Shown here: positions 1 through 6,555 of the stretch, in pieces
How positions within the stretch are numbered: the stretch's first letter is position 1
Layout: every line of letters begins with the position of its first letter
DNA from: Frankiaceae bacterium
GTDB taxonomy: Bacteria; Actinomycetota; Actinomycetes; Frankiales; Frankiaceae
Direction of reading: 5' to 3'
Assembly: GCA_030840885.1 (NCBI GenBank)
Contig: JAVEDQ010000604.1
Span: forward strand, 1 to 11,958
Length of the DNA: 11,958 nucleotides
The notes under the pieces: model-generated
The model's input: the letters and a program-made list of their open reading frames with translations, nothing else
What the model was told of the DNA's origin: nothing
Database searches by the model: none
Made by a program: the position numbers and the translations under genes

Positions 1-123
1 GCATGCGTGGCCTCGCGCAATAGTCGTACCACAGGACCTTTGCCTGCATCCCCTGCATTACTCACAGAGCCGTCACCCGGCTGATCAAGGGCTTTCGTTC
101 CTGGGGTCAGCGCCACGGATCTC

Positions 124-138
124 AGGCAACCGTTGCCT
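124..138. promoter_or_regulatory. Inverted repeat upstream of the phosphoesterase gene (candidate operator)
   Basis: A perfect 7-1-7 inverted repeat, AGGCAAC C GTTGCCT, lies 75 bases before the chosen ATG at 214. Its symmetry and position suit a dimeric regulator site, but I see no clear -35/-10 pair beside it and no second copy in the window. It could also be chance in GC-rich DNA. Confidence 0.3.
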
Positions 139-142
139 AGCG

Positions 143-164
143 GCGGCAGGGTTTGTGCTGCCGC
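143..164 (+). other. Stem-loop in the region before the phosphoesterase gene
   Basis: GCGGCAG (143-149) pairs perfectly with CTGCCGC (158-164) around an 8-base loop. No T-run follows, so it is either a leader structure of the phosphoesterase mRNA or an actinobacterial-type terminator of a gene left of the window. The rest of 1-213 shows no convincing coding region. Confidence 0.3.
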
Positions 165-202
165 GCTTCGGACTTGCCGCCAATGACGCGGCCAGATGCG
201 AG

Positions 203-208
203 AAGGAG
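203..208 (+). promoter_or_regulatory. Ribosome binding site fixing the phosphoesterase start
   Basis: AAGGAG stands 5 bases before the ATG at 214. An in-frame ATG at 196 lies upstream of this motif and has no comparable site, so 214 is preferred. The resulting N-terminus is also a proper signal peptide. Confidence 0.7.
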
Positions 209-213
209 TTCCC

Positions 214-2022
214 ATGAAGCCGTCTCGAAACTGCGGCGCGATGGCGATAGCGGCCGCGCTCTTCACGGTCCTCGCTAACTCCAACGGCGCCGCTGTGGCC
301 TCCGGTCCGGCGACGGCAACACCGGAGCACCAACCTCTCGTCCAGCCCGCCGCCACGCCGGCGCGGCAGTCCCAACAGCTCGCGCTGGGCGGCTATCAGC
401 ATCTGGTCGTCATCTACGAGGAGAACCACAGCTTCGACAACCTGTTCGGAGGTTGGGGCTCGGTCGGCGGTCAGCGAGTGAACGGCATCGACAGCGAGGC
501 ATCTTCGGCGACCTCGACGCAGGTCGCCCAGGACGGTAAGCCGCTCGCTTGTCTGCCGCAGAACGACGTGAACCTGACCAGCCCTCCGCTCGACTCGGCA
601 TGCGGCGCCGTGACCTTGGCCAACGGCGCCAGCGTTGCCTCGCACTTCAGCAACGCGCCCTTCAGCATCAACGACCACATCGCGGCAGAAGACCCCACGT
701 GCCCGCCGGGCAACGTCAGCGCCCCCAACGGTGTGAGCAAGCAATCGGGCACGGGACTGCCCGGCGGCTGCACCCGAGACATAGTGCACCGTTTCTACAA
801 CGAGCAGTTCCAACTCGACGGCGGCAAGATGGACCGCTACAGCCTCGGCAGCGACGCGGCCGGCCTCACCCAGGGCCACTACGACACGTCTGCGCTGCCG
901 GTGTACCAGTACCTGCACGGACAGGGCGCGCCGAACTACGTGATCGCCGACAACTTCTTTCAGGGCGCATTCGGAGGTTCGTTCCTCAACCACCAGTTCC
1001 TGATCAGCGCACGGGCACCGACCTGGTCACACTGGACCCCCGCCGCCGGCCAGGCGCATTCGGTCCTGGACCGCAACAGGATGCCGGCCAGCACCCCGCT
1101 CTACGCCAACCCCACCGGCAAGGACAACGTCCTCACCCAGGCCTGCCATCGACGGACCACCATCCGAGGCGTCGCCTGCGGAAACTTCGCCGTCAACACG
1201 GTGCAGCCGTTGAGCCAGCCGTACGCCCCGGGAACCGCCCCCGAGAAGCGTCTCCCAGCCATCGACGACGCCGCCTATCCCAACATCGGGGACGAGCTGA
1301 GCGCGAAGAACGTCCCGTGGAATTGGTACTCCGGCGGGTGGGACAACGCCGCGGGCAACGTCGGCGGACGGGGCTGGACCAACGGAACCACTCCCGACAC
1401 CTGCTCCGACCCGGACCACAAAGCGACGGCGATCTACCCGCACTGCGCCGGAAACCTTTTCCAGTTCCACCACCAGCCGTTCAACTACTTTGCGAACTAT
1501 GCGGAAGGCGCCCCAGGCCGCTCACATCTGCAGGACGAGCAGAACTTCCTCGACGACGCGCGAAGCGGCACGCTGCCGGCGGTCAGCTTCGTGAAGCCAT
1601 ACGGCGCGGAGAACGAGCACCCCGGTTACGCCAGTACCGAAAACGGCGAAAGCCACCTCGTCGACCTGCTGAAGGTCATCGGATCCGGGCCGGACGCCGC
1701 CAGCACCCTCGTGGTCGTGACCTACGACGAATTCGGTGGCCAGTGGGACCACGTTGCACCGCCCGGCCAAGGCGAACATGCCGCCCGCGGACCCTCCGAC
1801 CAGTTCGGGCCCGGCACCCGCGTCCCCGCGCTGATCATCGGCGGCGCGTTCAGCCGCTCCGGGGTCGACCACCAGTCGCACGACACCGCTTCGGTGCTCG
1901 CGACCATCGAACACGCCTACCGCCTCCGCCCGCTCGGCGCTCGGGACAGAACGGTGAAGGACCTGACGAACGCACTCTCGGTCGGCGGAAATGGATCCCC
2001 GCAATCAGAACCGGATGACTGA
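214..2022 (+). CDS. Secreted phosphoesterase (phospholipase C / acid phosphatase AcpA-like)
   Basis: Predicted 602-residue exported phosphoesterase of the alkaline-phosphatase-like superfamily (PF04185: bacterial phospholipases C and AcpA-type acid phosphatases), which hydrolyses phosphate esters outside the membrane. Residues 1-29 form a Sec signal peptide ending AVA before Ser30. The family's metal-site motif YEENHSFDNLFG is at 68-79 (Glu70, Asn71), a probable nucleophile segment GGSFLNHQF is at 254-262 (Ser256), and the second metal motif TYDEFGGQWDHV is at 503-514 (Asp505, Glu506). These assignments follow AcpA by memory. SHDTASVLATIEHAY near 555-569 is also family-typical. Eight mature cysteines occur as four close pairs (113/130, 163/186, 311/322, 397/411), which suggests four disulfides. 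The gene is monocistronic and convergent with the next one. Family is certain; the choice between lipase and phosphatase, and the substrate, are not. Confidence 0.9.
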   Translation: MKPSRNCGAMAIAAALFTVLANSNGAAVASGPATATPEHQPLVQPAATPARQSQQLALGGYQHLVVIYEENHSFDNLFGGWGSVGGQRVNGIDSEASSATSTQVAQDGKPLACLPQNDVNLTSPPLDSACGAVTLANGASVASHFSNAPFSINDHIAAEDPTCPPGNVSAPNGVSKQSGTGLPGGCTRDIVHRFYNEQFQLDGGKMDRYSLGSDAAGLTQGHYDTSALPVYQYLHGQGAPNYVIADNFFQGAFGGSFLNHQFLISARAPTWSHWTPAAGQAHSVLDRNRMPASTPLYANPTGKDNVLTQACHRRTTIRGVACGNFAVNTVQPLSQPYAPGTAPEKRLPAIDDAAYPNIGDELSAKNVPWNWYSGGWDNAAGNVGGRGWTNGTTPDTCSDPDHKATAIYPHCAGNLFQFHHQPFNYFANYAEGAPGRSHLQDEQNFLDDARSGTLPAVSFVKPYGAENEHPGYASTENGESHLVDLLKVIGSGPDAASTLVVVTYDEFGGQWDHVAPPGQGEHAARGPSDQFGPGTRVPALIIGGAFSRSGVDHQSHDTASVLATIEHAYRLRPLGARDRTVKDLTNALSVGGNGSPQSEPDD

Positions 2023-2055
2023 CAGGCGTAGGGGTCGCCCACCGTGCGGCGGCGG

Positions 2056-2079
2056 GGGTGGTGGCAGACGCCATCTCCT
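2056..2079. terminator. Hairpin between convergent genes, possible bidirectional terminator
   Basis: In the 68-base gap between two convergent stop codons, GGTGGC (2060-2065) pairs with GCCATC (2070-2075) around a 4-base loop, with one G-T pair. After a T-T mismatch the stem can extend by three more pairs. There is no T-run, which is common for high-GC terminators. Position supports the call more than strength does. Confidence 0.35.
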
Positions 2080-2090
2080 GACGGGCAGGA

Positions 2091-2888
2091 TCAGCGAGTT
2101 GGAGCACTCGCGGCTGGAGGCGTCGACATCGCGACGCGCTCATCGACGAGCGCGCTCGCAGGTACCCGGATGAGGCCGCGAACCGGCCGGTCGAGGTCGA
2201 AGGTGACGCCGAGCAGCAGGGTTACCAGCAGGGCCACGACCAGCACAGTCGGCAACGACCGGTCGAAGGTGCCCAAGTGCAGGGCCAATGCGGCGACGGC
2301 GACGGCGGCGCCGGCCAGTTCCAGGACCAGCACGGCGGTAGGCACACGATTGGTCGCCCCGTGCACCCGTACGGACTGGGCGTCGAACATCTCGTTGAGC
2401 GTCTCGACGTACAGCCGTGGAGCGTTCGCCTCGGGGCGATCGTTGAGCGCCTGGCCGGCGAGGGCCCACAGCCGGTTCTGGTACTGACTGCTCGTGGCGA
2501 GTTCGCGGTCGTACCCGGCGCTGCCCGGCACGATCTTTGCGAGGGTGATGCTCGTGTCGCTGTAGCTACGCAGCAGGGCCAGCGATTCCGTACGGACGGG
2601 TTCGGCGAGCGTCTGGGCGCGGAGATAGGTCGTCCCGATGGCGTTGGCTTCGGTGACGACGTCGCCGCGACGGCTCTCGTATCGGCCCACGGCGAGACTC
2701 AGGCCGAACGCGAGCACGAGTCCCATGAAGCCGATCAGGGCGCCCTGCAGAATTCCGAACGGCTCGCGCAGACTGGTCGAGCGCTTGCCCAGCCGTCGAC
2801 CGACCGCCAGGCCGATGAGGGTCGCGCCCACCATGATCCCGGCAAGCACCAGGAGCAGAACGAAGGTGTTCAGCCGGAAGAAGATCAT
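2091..2888 (-). CDS. DUF4239 (bestrophin-like) membrane protein
   Basis: A 265-residue integral membrane protein whose function is unknown. Hydrophobic segments lie at about 8-28, 46-66, 183-203 and 213-231, giving two helices, a central soluble part of about 115 residues, and two more helices. The segment ANAIGTTYLRAQ (81-92) and the FDLDRPVRGLIRV segment after the last helix (230-242) match what I recall of the DUF4239 family, a group noted as bestrophin-like. The ATG at 2888 is preferred because GGAGGA lies 8 bases upstream and the first helix then begins near the N-terminus. An in-frame TTG at 2972 would add 28 mostly basic, non-hydrophobic residues. The gene lies 152 bases after the GH65 gene on the same strand, so readthrough from that operon is possible, but no functional link is evident. 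Confidence 0.75.
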   Translation of the reverse strand: MIFFRLNTFVLLLVLAGIMVGATLIGLAVGRRLGKRSTSLREPFGILQGALIGFMGLVLAFGLSLAVGRYESRRGDVVTEANAIGTTYLRAQTLAEPVRTESLALLRSYSDTSITLAKIVPGSAGYDRELATSSQYQNRLWALAGQALNDRPEANAPRLYVETLNEMFDAQSVRVHGATNRVPTAVLVLELAGAAVAVAALALHLGTFDRSLPTVLVVALLVTLLLGVTFDLDRPVRGLIRVPASALVDERVAMSTPPAASAPTR

Positions 2889-2896
2889 CGGTCGTT

Positions 2897-2902
2897 TCCT
2901 CC
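2897..2902 (-). promoter_or_regulatory. Ribosome binding site for the DUF4239 gene
   Basis: GGAGGA on the minus strand, 8 bases before the ATG at 2888. It supports the shorter start over the TTG at 2972. Confidence 0.6.
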
Positions 2903-2978
2903 GCTTGGCCTGCGCCGAAGACGCCGGCCGGAACGGCGACACCCTGCGCGCAACAGCGTCGGCGGAAGACAACTGCTA

Positions 2979-2996
2979 CCGCATCCTCCTATGCGG
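2979..2996 (-). terminator. Stem-loop after the GH65 operon, possible terminator
   Basis: A perfect 6-bp stem, CCGCAT/ATGCGG, encloses a 6-base loop that reads AGGAGG on the minus strand. It sits about 45 bases past the GH65 stop codon and before the DUF4239 gene. No T-run follows. It may end the operon mRNA or may be a structured leader for the downstream gene. Confidence 0.3.
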
Positions 2997-3023
2997 ATGA
3001 GCCGGGGATCAGACCAACGGGTG

Positions 3024-3038
3024 CGCCGGTGCTCGGCG
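3024..3038 (-). terminator. Short hairpin just past the GH65 stop codon
   Basis: CGCCG and CGGCG form a 5-bp stem around a 5-base loop, beginning two bases after the stop codon. It is short and lacks a T-run, so it is a weak terminator candidate, perhaps acting with the stem-loop at 2979-2996. Confidence 0.25.
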
Positions 3039-3040
3039 GA

Positions 3041-5470
3041 TCAGCTGTAGCTCGGCGCGCCGAGAGGTGCGTCCCGCCGGATGGTGGAGTGCAGCGGCAC
3101 CACCGTGGGAGTGCCGGCCTGGAGTAGGACGACGTCGTCGGAAACCTGCACCTGCTCGGTCATCCCGGGCGGCGCGTCCAGCAGGAACGTGATCTGGTCG
3201 TGCCCGACGTCGACCCGGATCCGGTTCCCGTGCCAGCGGAGGCGAAAGCGCAGCGCATCCCAGTGCGCCGGGAGCCACGGTTTGAACGTCATCCGTCCGT
3301 GCGTGACGCGGAAGCCCCCGAAGCCGCACACCAGCGCCTGCCAGGTGCCGCCGGCGGAAGCGATGTGCATCCCCTCCTCGGTGTTGCCCTGGTTGTCGGC
3401 AAGGTCGACCGTCGCCGAGCGGGTGAAGTACTGCTCGGCGCGCGACGTGTCGCCGACCTCGATCCCCATGATCGCGTGGATCGACGGGCTCAGCGAGGAC
3501 TTGTGCAGCGTGCGCTCCTCGTAGTACTCGAAGTTCGCGCGCTTCGTGGCGAGGTCGAAGGCGTCCGGGAGGACGTACATCAGCATCACGACGTCGGGCT
3601 GCTTGAGCAGCGTCGTGTCCTCACAGTTGAAGTGGTGGTAGCCCGCCGGGTAGCGGGGCATGCCGTTGGTGTCCCATTCGGTGATCGGGACGTCCAGCCG
3701 GTCGAAGTAGCCGTCGAACTGCTCCACCAGGCCATCCGCCCGCCGGCCCGGGACGCGCAGCCTTCGGGCGACGTCCCGCCAACGACTCGCCTCATCCGCG
3801 TCGAGTCGCATCGTCCGCGCGAGTCGCTCGTAGGCCTCGGGAGCGGACGTCCGGAACTCGTCATGCACCGCCGCCGCAGCCTCCAGGTGCCACCGGACGA
3901 GATGGTTGGTGAAGGCGTTGTCGTCGACGTGGGAGTGGAACTCGTCCGGTCCCATCACCGTCCGCAGGCGGTACCTGCCATCACCGTCCGCCTCGACGCG
4001 GCCGACCCAGTAGCGGCTGGTCTCGAACAGCACCTCCGCACCGAGGTCGTGCAGGAAGGCCCGGTCACCGGTCGCCTCGACATAGCGCATGACGCCATAG
4101 GCCACGTCGGCGGTGACGTGGACCTCCTCGTCCCTCGCCCAGAACCGGAACGAGCCGTCCGGAGTCGCCTCGGGACACTCCTCCCGCCCCGTGTCGGCGG
4201 ACTCCCAGGCGAAGCGGGCGCCGGTGCGGGTATCGGAGCCGGTGTCGGAGCCGGTACCGATGGCGGCGAGCTCACGGGCCGCGTTGCCGCGGGCGCCGGG
4301 CAGGGTGTGGTGCCGGTAGGCGAGCAGGTTGCGGGCGGTGCCGGGCCGCGTGTAGATGAAGAACGGCAGCATCATGATCTCGGTGTCCCAGAACACGTGT
4401 CCGCGGTAGCCCTCGCCGGACAGCGACTTCGCGCCGATGTTGACGGTCGGGTCCGTGCCGTTGGCCGCGATCAGCAGGTGGTAGATCCCGCAGCGCACCG
4501 CGTGGGTTCTTGTCGCGTCGCCCACGATCTCCACGTCGCAGTCGTCCCACCAGCTGTCCCACACCGTCCGGGAGTCGGCGACGACGCCGTCGAAGCCCCG
4601 GTCGAGAGCGTCGCGGAGCGTTGCCCTGCCGGCCGAGCGGAGGTCGGCACCGGTCGCGTCCGGGTCCCTGGAGGTGTGGATGCCGACCACCTTGTCGAGG
4701 CGGATCGTCCGACCGGCCGTCGGGGCGAACGTGAGCAGTTGTGCGACGCGTTCGTCCTCGACCACGGGACGTCGCGCCGCCGGTGCCGGGGTGGCGGTGG
4801 TGATCGCCGCGTAGCCGAGGGAGACACCGCTGCTCACGGTGCGCATCTCGAGGTAGAGCACGTCGTCGCGGACGTCCCGGGCGGTGCGTTCGAGGTGCTT
4901 CGTACGCGACCACTTCTCCCACTTCGCCGCAGGGGGGAAGCTCGTGCCGGGCGGGTAGACGGGTAGCCGCTCGAAGTTGCGTCGGCGACCGTCCAGCGCG
5001 CTCTCCACCACGACCTCGGCGTCATGGTTCTCCGGCGTGATCTCGGCCCGGAGCGCGCACACGTGCCGGTCGGCGACGCTGGCGCAGCGGAGCGTCTCCA
5101 GCCGGGTCCGGCGACCGGCCGCGTCGACGAAGACGGTGCGCCGGTGGAGCAGGCCGCTCCGGAGGTCCAGCGTGCGTTCGTGCTCGGCCACCGAGCAGTT
5201 CCGGACGTCGAGCCGCACCCCGTCGACGAACACGGTGAGGCCGAGCCAGTCCGGCGCGTTGACGAGGTCGATCACCGGTGAGTCGTGGTCGTCGTACACG
5301 CCGGCGAGGTAAGTGCCGGACACCTCGCCGAGGTGCCCCTCCTCGAGGGTCCCGCGCGTACCGAGGTACCCGTTGCCCACGGTGAGCAGTGTCTCGAACG
5401 CGTTCGCCCGGGCCGGGTCGAACCCGTTCTCCGTGACGAGCCACTCCGCCGTGTTCAGCATCTCGCGCAT
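3041..5470 (-). CDS. GH65 family glycoside phosphorylase (maltose/trehalose/kojibiose phosphorylase-like)
   Basis: Predicted 809-residue cytoplasmic enzyme of glycoside hydrolase family 65. Family members mostly cleave alpha-glucosides with phosphate to give beta-glucose 1-phosphate plus a sugar or polyol. An N-terminal beta-sandwich (about 1-270) opens with an ENGFDPARANAFETLLTVGNGYLGTRG-type region at 14-40. The (alpha/alpha)6 catalytic barrel (about 310-720) holds FWDTE (360-364), the general acid in MGPDEFH (Glu510), LLKQPDVVML (621-630), the HKSSLSP stretch (656-662) that in phosphorylases lies at the phosphate site, and EEGMHIASAGGTWQ (698-711). A small C-terminal beta domain follows. 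Length is normal. ATG 5470 is chosen because GGAG lies 5 bases upstream and the homologous N-terminus begins here; the open frame further upstream merely overlaps the kinase gene. It is last in a three-gene operon, 28 bases after the kinase stop. The preferred disaccharide cannot be read from sequence. Confidence 0.9.
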   Translation of the reverse strand: MREMLNTAEWLVTENGFDPARANAFETLLTVGNGYLGTRGTLEEGHLGEVSGTYLAGVYDDHDSPVIDLVNAPDWLGLTVFVDGVRLDVRNCSVAEHERTLDLRSGLLHRRTVFVDAAGRRTRLETLRCASVADRHVCALRAEITPENHDAEVVVESALDGRRRNFERLPVYPPGTSFPPAAKWEKWSRTKHLERTARDVRDDVLYLEMRTVSSGVSLGYAAITTATPAPAARRPVVEDERVAQLLTFAPTAGRTIRLDKVVGIHTSRDPDATGADLRSAGRATLRDALDRGFDGVVADSRTVWDSWWDDCDVEIVGDATRTHAVRCGIYHLLIAANGTDPTVNIGAKSLSGEGYRGHVFWDTEIMMLPFFIYTRPGTARNLLAYRHHTLPGARGNAARELAAIGTGSDTGSDTRTGARFAWESADTGREECPEATPDGSFRFWARDEEVHVTADVAYGVMRYVEATGDRAFLHDLGAEVLFETSRYWVGRVEADGDGRYRLRTVMGPDEFHSHVDDNAFTNHLVRWHLEAAAAVHDEFRTSAPEAYERLARTMRLDADEASRWRDVARRLRVPGRRADGLVEQFDGYFDRLDVPITEWDTNGMPRYPAGYHHFNCEDTTLLKQPDVVMLMYVLPDAFDLATKRANFEYYEERTLHKSSLSPSIHAIMGIEVGDTSRAEQYFTRSATVDLADNQGNTEEGMHIASAGGTWQALVCGFGGFRVTHGRMTFKPWLPAHWDALRFRLRWHGNRIRVDVGHDQITFLLDAPPGMTEQVQVSDDVVLLQAGTPTVVPLHSTIRRDAPLGAPSYS
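4233..4256 (-). repeat. 12-base tandem duplication inside the GH65 gene
   Basis: Two adjacent 12-base copies (4233-4244 and 4245-4256) differ only in the last base. They keep the frame and encode TGSDTGSD at residues 406-413, just before the conserved FAWESADTG segment of the catalytic barrel. Confidence 0.7.
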
Positions 5471-5498
5471 CCGTGCTCCGAGCGTCGAAGCCAGTTCC

Positions 5499-6518
5499 TC
5501 AGGAGTCCTGCAGCGCCATCGAGCCGTAGGTCGCGGCGAGCTGGGCTTCGGTCTCCTGACGCGGCAGGTAGATCTCCAGGCCGGCGCCGGAGCATCGCTG
5601 GGCGCCCATGGCGTTGCCGTACTGGCAGGCCCGCACCACGTCGCCGGTCTCGAGGTAGCCGAAGGCCATCCCGGCCGCGAACGAGTCGCCGCACCCGGTC
5701 GTGTCGACGACGTGCTCCACCGGGATCCGGGGCACCAGGTGCTCCTGGACATCGCCGACCTCGTCGAGGAAGTAGGCGACGCAGCCCTCCTCGTCGAGGG
5801 TGATGCAGACCGCACGGACTCCGTTGCGCAGGCAGTACTCGGCGAAGCGGGGCATCTCCGCCTCCGACATCGGGTCGCCCATCCCGGTCCTCGGGTCGCC
5901 GACGCCGCTCACCGTGCGCACCTCGCGCGGGAACCAGCTGCAGCCGGCCTCCTCGAGGTTCATCTTCAGGATGTCGACCTCCGGCAGCCAGGCGTCACGT
6001 TCGGCCCAGAGCCGGTGCCGGCGCTCGCCGCCGTGCGTCAGCGTGCTCGTCGGGCCGTGACCGTCGAGGAGCACGAAGCCGTCGCTGTTCGACTTGATGT
6101 AGGCGAGGGTCGCCTGCCCCACCTCGTAGTCGGTGATCGGGACGCAGACGAACGCGTCGGCGTCGAGGGCGAACTCCACGTCCGCCGGCATGATCGGGCT
6201 CATGAACCCGGTCTGCCGCTCGATGCGGGCGTTCTGGTCGGTGTAGGTCAGCTCGACGATGTCGCCGCGGTCGCTCGTTGACCGGATCCCGGTCAGGTCC
6301 ACGTTCGGCATCGCGCCGAGCATCGCCTTGATCGGTTCCTCGTCCTCCCGCCGGACGTGCACGATCGGGCAGATGCGGTCCTCCGGTTCCATGAGCGCGG
6401 ATAGCGCGGCGACCGTGTAGAGGGCGCATCCGTACTTCTCGAAGAAGTCCCCGCGGTGGGTGATGATCCGGTCCCGCGGGATCGGCCCGAGGACGGCGAC
6501 GGTGCGGTGTGCGGGCAC
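5499..6518 (-). CDS. PfkB-family carbohydrate kinase, substrate unknown
   Basis: Predicted 339-residue cytoplasmic kinase of the ribokinase/PfkB family, which transfers phosphate from ATP to a sugar, polyol or nucleoside hydroxyl. The C-terminal signature is clear: DTTGCGDSFAAG at 272-283 with Asp278 as catalytic base, followed by a GNAMGAQRCSGAGL segment near the nucleotide site. The KMNLEEA motif at 185-191 supplies the conserved NxxE (Asn187, Glu190). The N-terminal signature is atypical: the usual GG-x3-N substrate motif is replaced by YGCALYT (29-35), and an extra glycine- and proline-rich stretch lies at about 198-217. The start is GTG, with GGAAGGAA 5 bases upstream. It is the middle gene of the operon, between permease and GH65 phosphorylase, so it probably phosphorylates the imported sugar or a product of phosphorolysis. 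This is inference; fructokinase, inositol kinase and nucleoside kinase roles are not excluded. Confidence 0.85.
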   Translation of the reverse strand: MPAHRTVAVLGPIPRDRIITHRGDFFEKYGCALYTVAALSALMEPEDRICPIVHVRREDEEPIKAMLGAMPNVDLTGIRSTSDRGDIVELTYTDQNARIERQTGFMSPIMPADVEFALDADAFVCVPITDYEVGQATLAYIKSNSDGFVLLDGHGPTSTLTHGGERRHRLWAERDAWLPEVDILKMNLEEAGCSWFPREVRTVSGVGDPRTGMGDPMSEAEMPRFAEYCLRNGVRAVCITLDEEGCVAYFLDEVGDVQEHLVPRIPVEHVVDTTGCGDSFAAGMAFGYLETGDVVRACQYGNAMGAQRCSGAGLEIYLPRQETEAQLAATYGSMALQDS

Positions 6519-6523
6519 AGGTG

Positions 6524-6531
6524 TTCCTTCC
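6524..6531 (-). promoter_or_regulatory. Ribosome binding site for the GTG-started kinase
   Basis: GGAAGGAA on the minus strand, 5 bases before the GTG at 6518, in the 37-base gap after the permease stop codon. It settles a non-ATG start. Confidence 0.65.
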
Positions 6532-6555
6532 GGGCGGGAGAGTTGGCCGAGGTCG

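Noticed and set aside
85..993. Minus-strand open frame of 302 codons at the left edge
   Set aside because: Antisense to the phosphoesterase signal peptide and catalytic motif; valine/arginine-rich shadow with no supporting features.
549..2018. Second plus-strand frame of 489 codons inside the phosphoesterase gene
   Set aside because: Arginine- and proline-rich out-of-frame translation, overlapping a gene with clear family motifs.
3200..4966. Plus-strand open frame of 588 codons opposite the GH65 gene
   Set aside because: Antisense shadow of the GH65 catalytic region; low-complexity Val/Arg/Gly/Asp-rich translation without recognisable features.
5471..5815. Upstream extension of the GH65 reading frame
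   Set aside because: This part overlaps the C-terminal kinase coding sequence in another frame and is Ser/Arg/Pro/Thr-rich. GH65 similarity begins right after the ATG at 5470, which has its own ribosome site.
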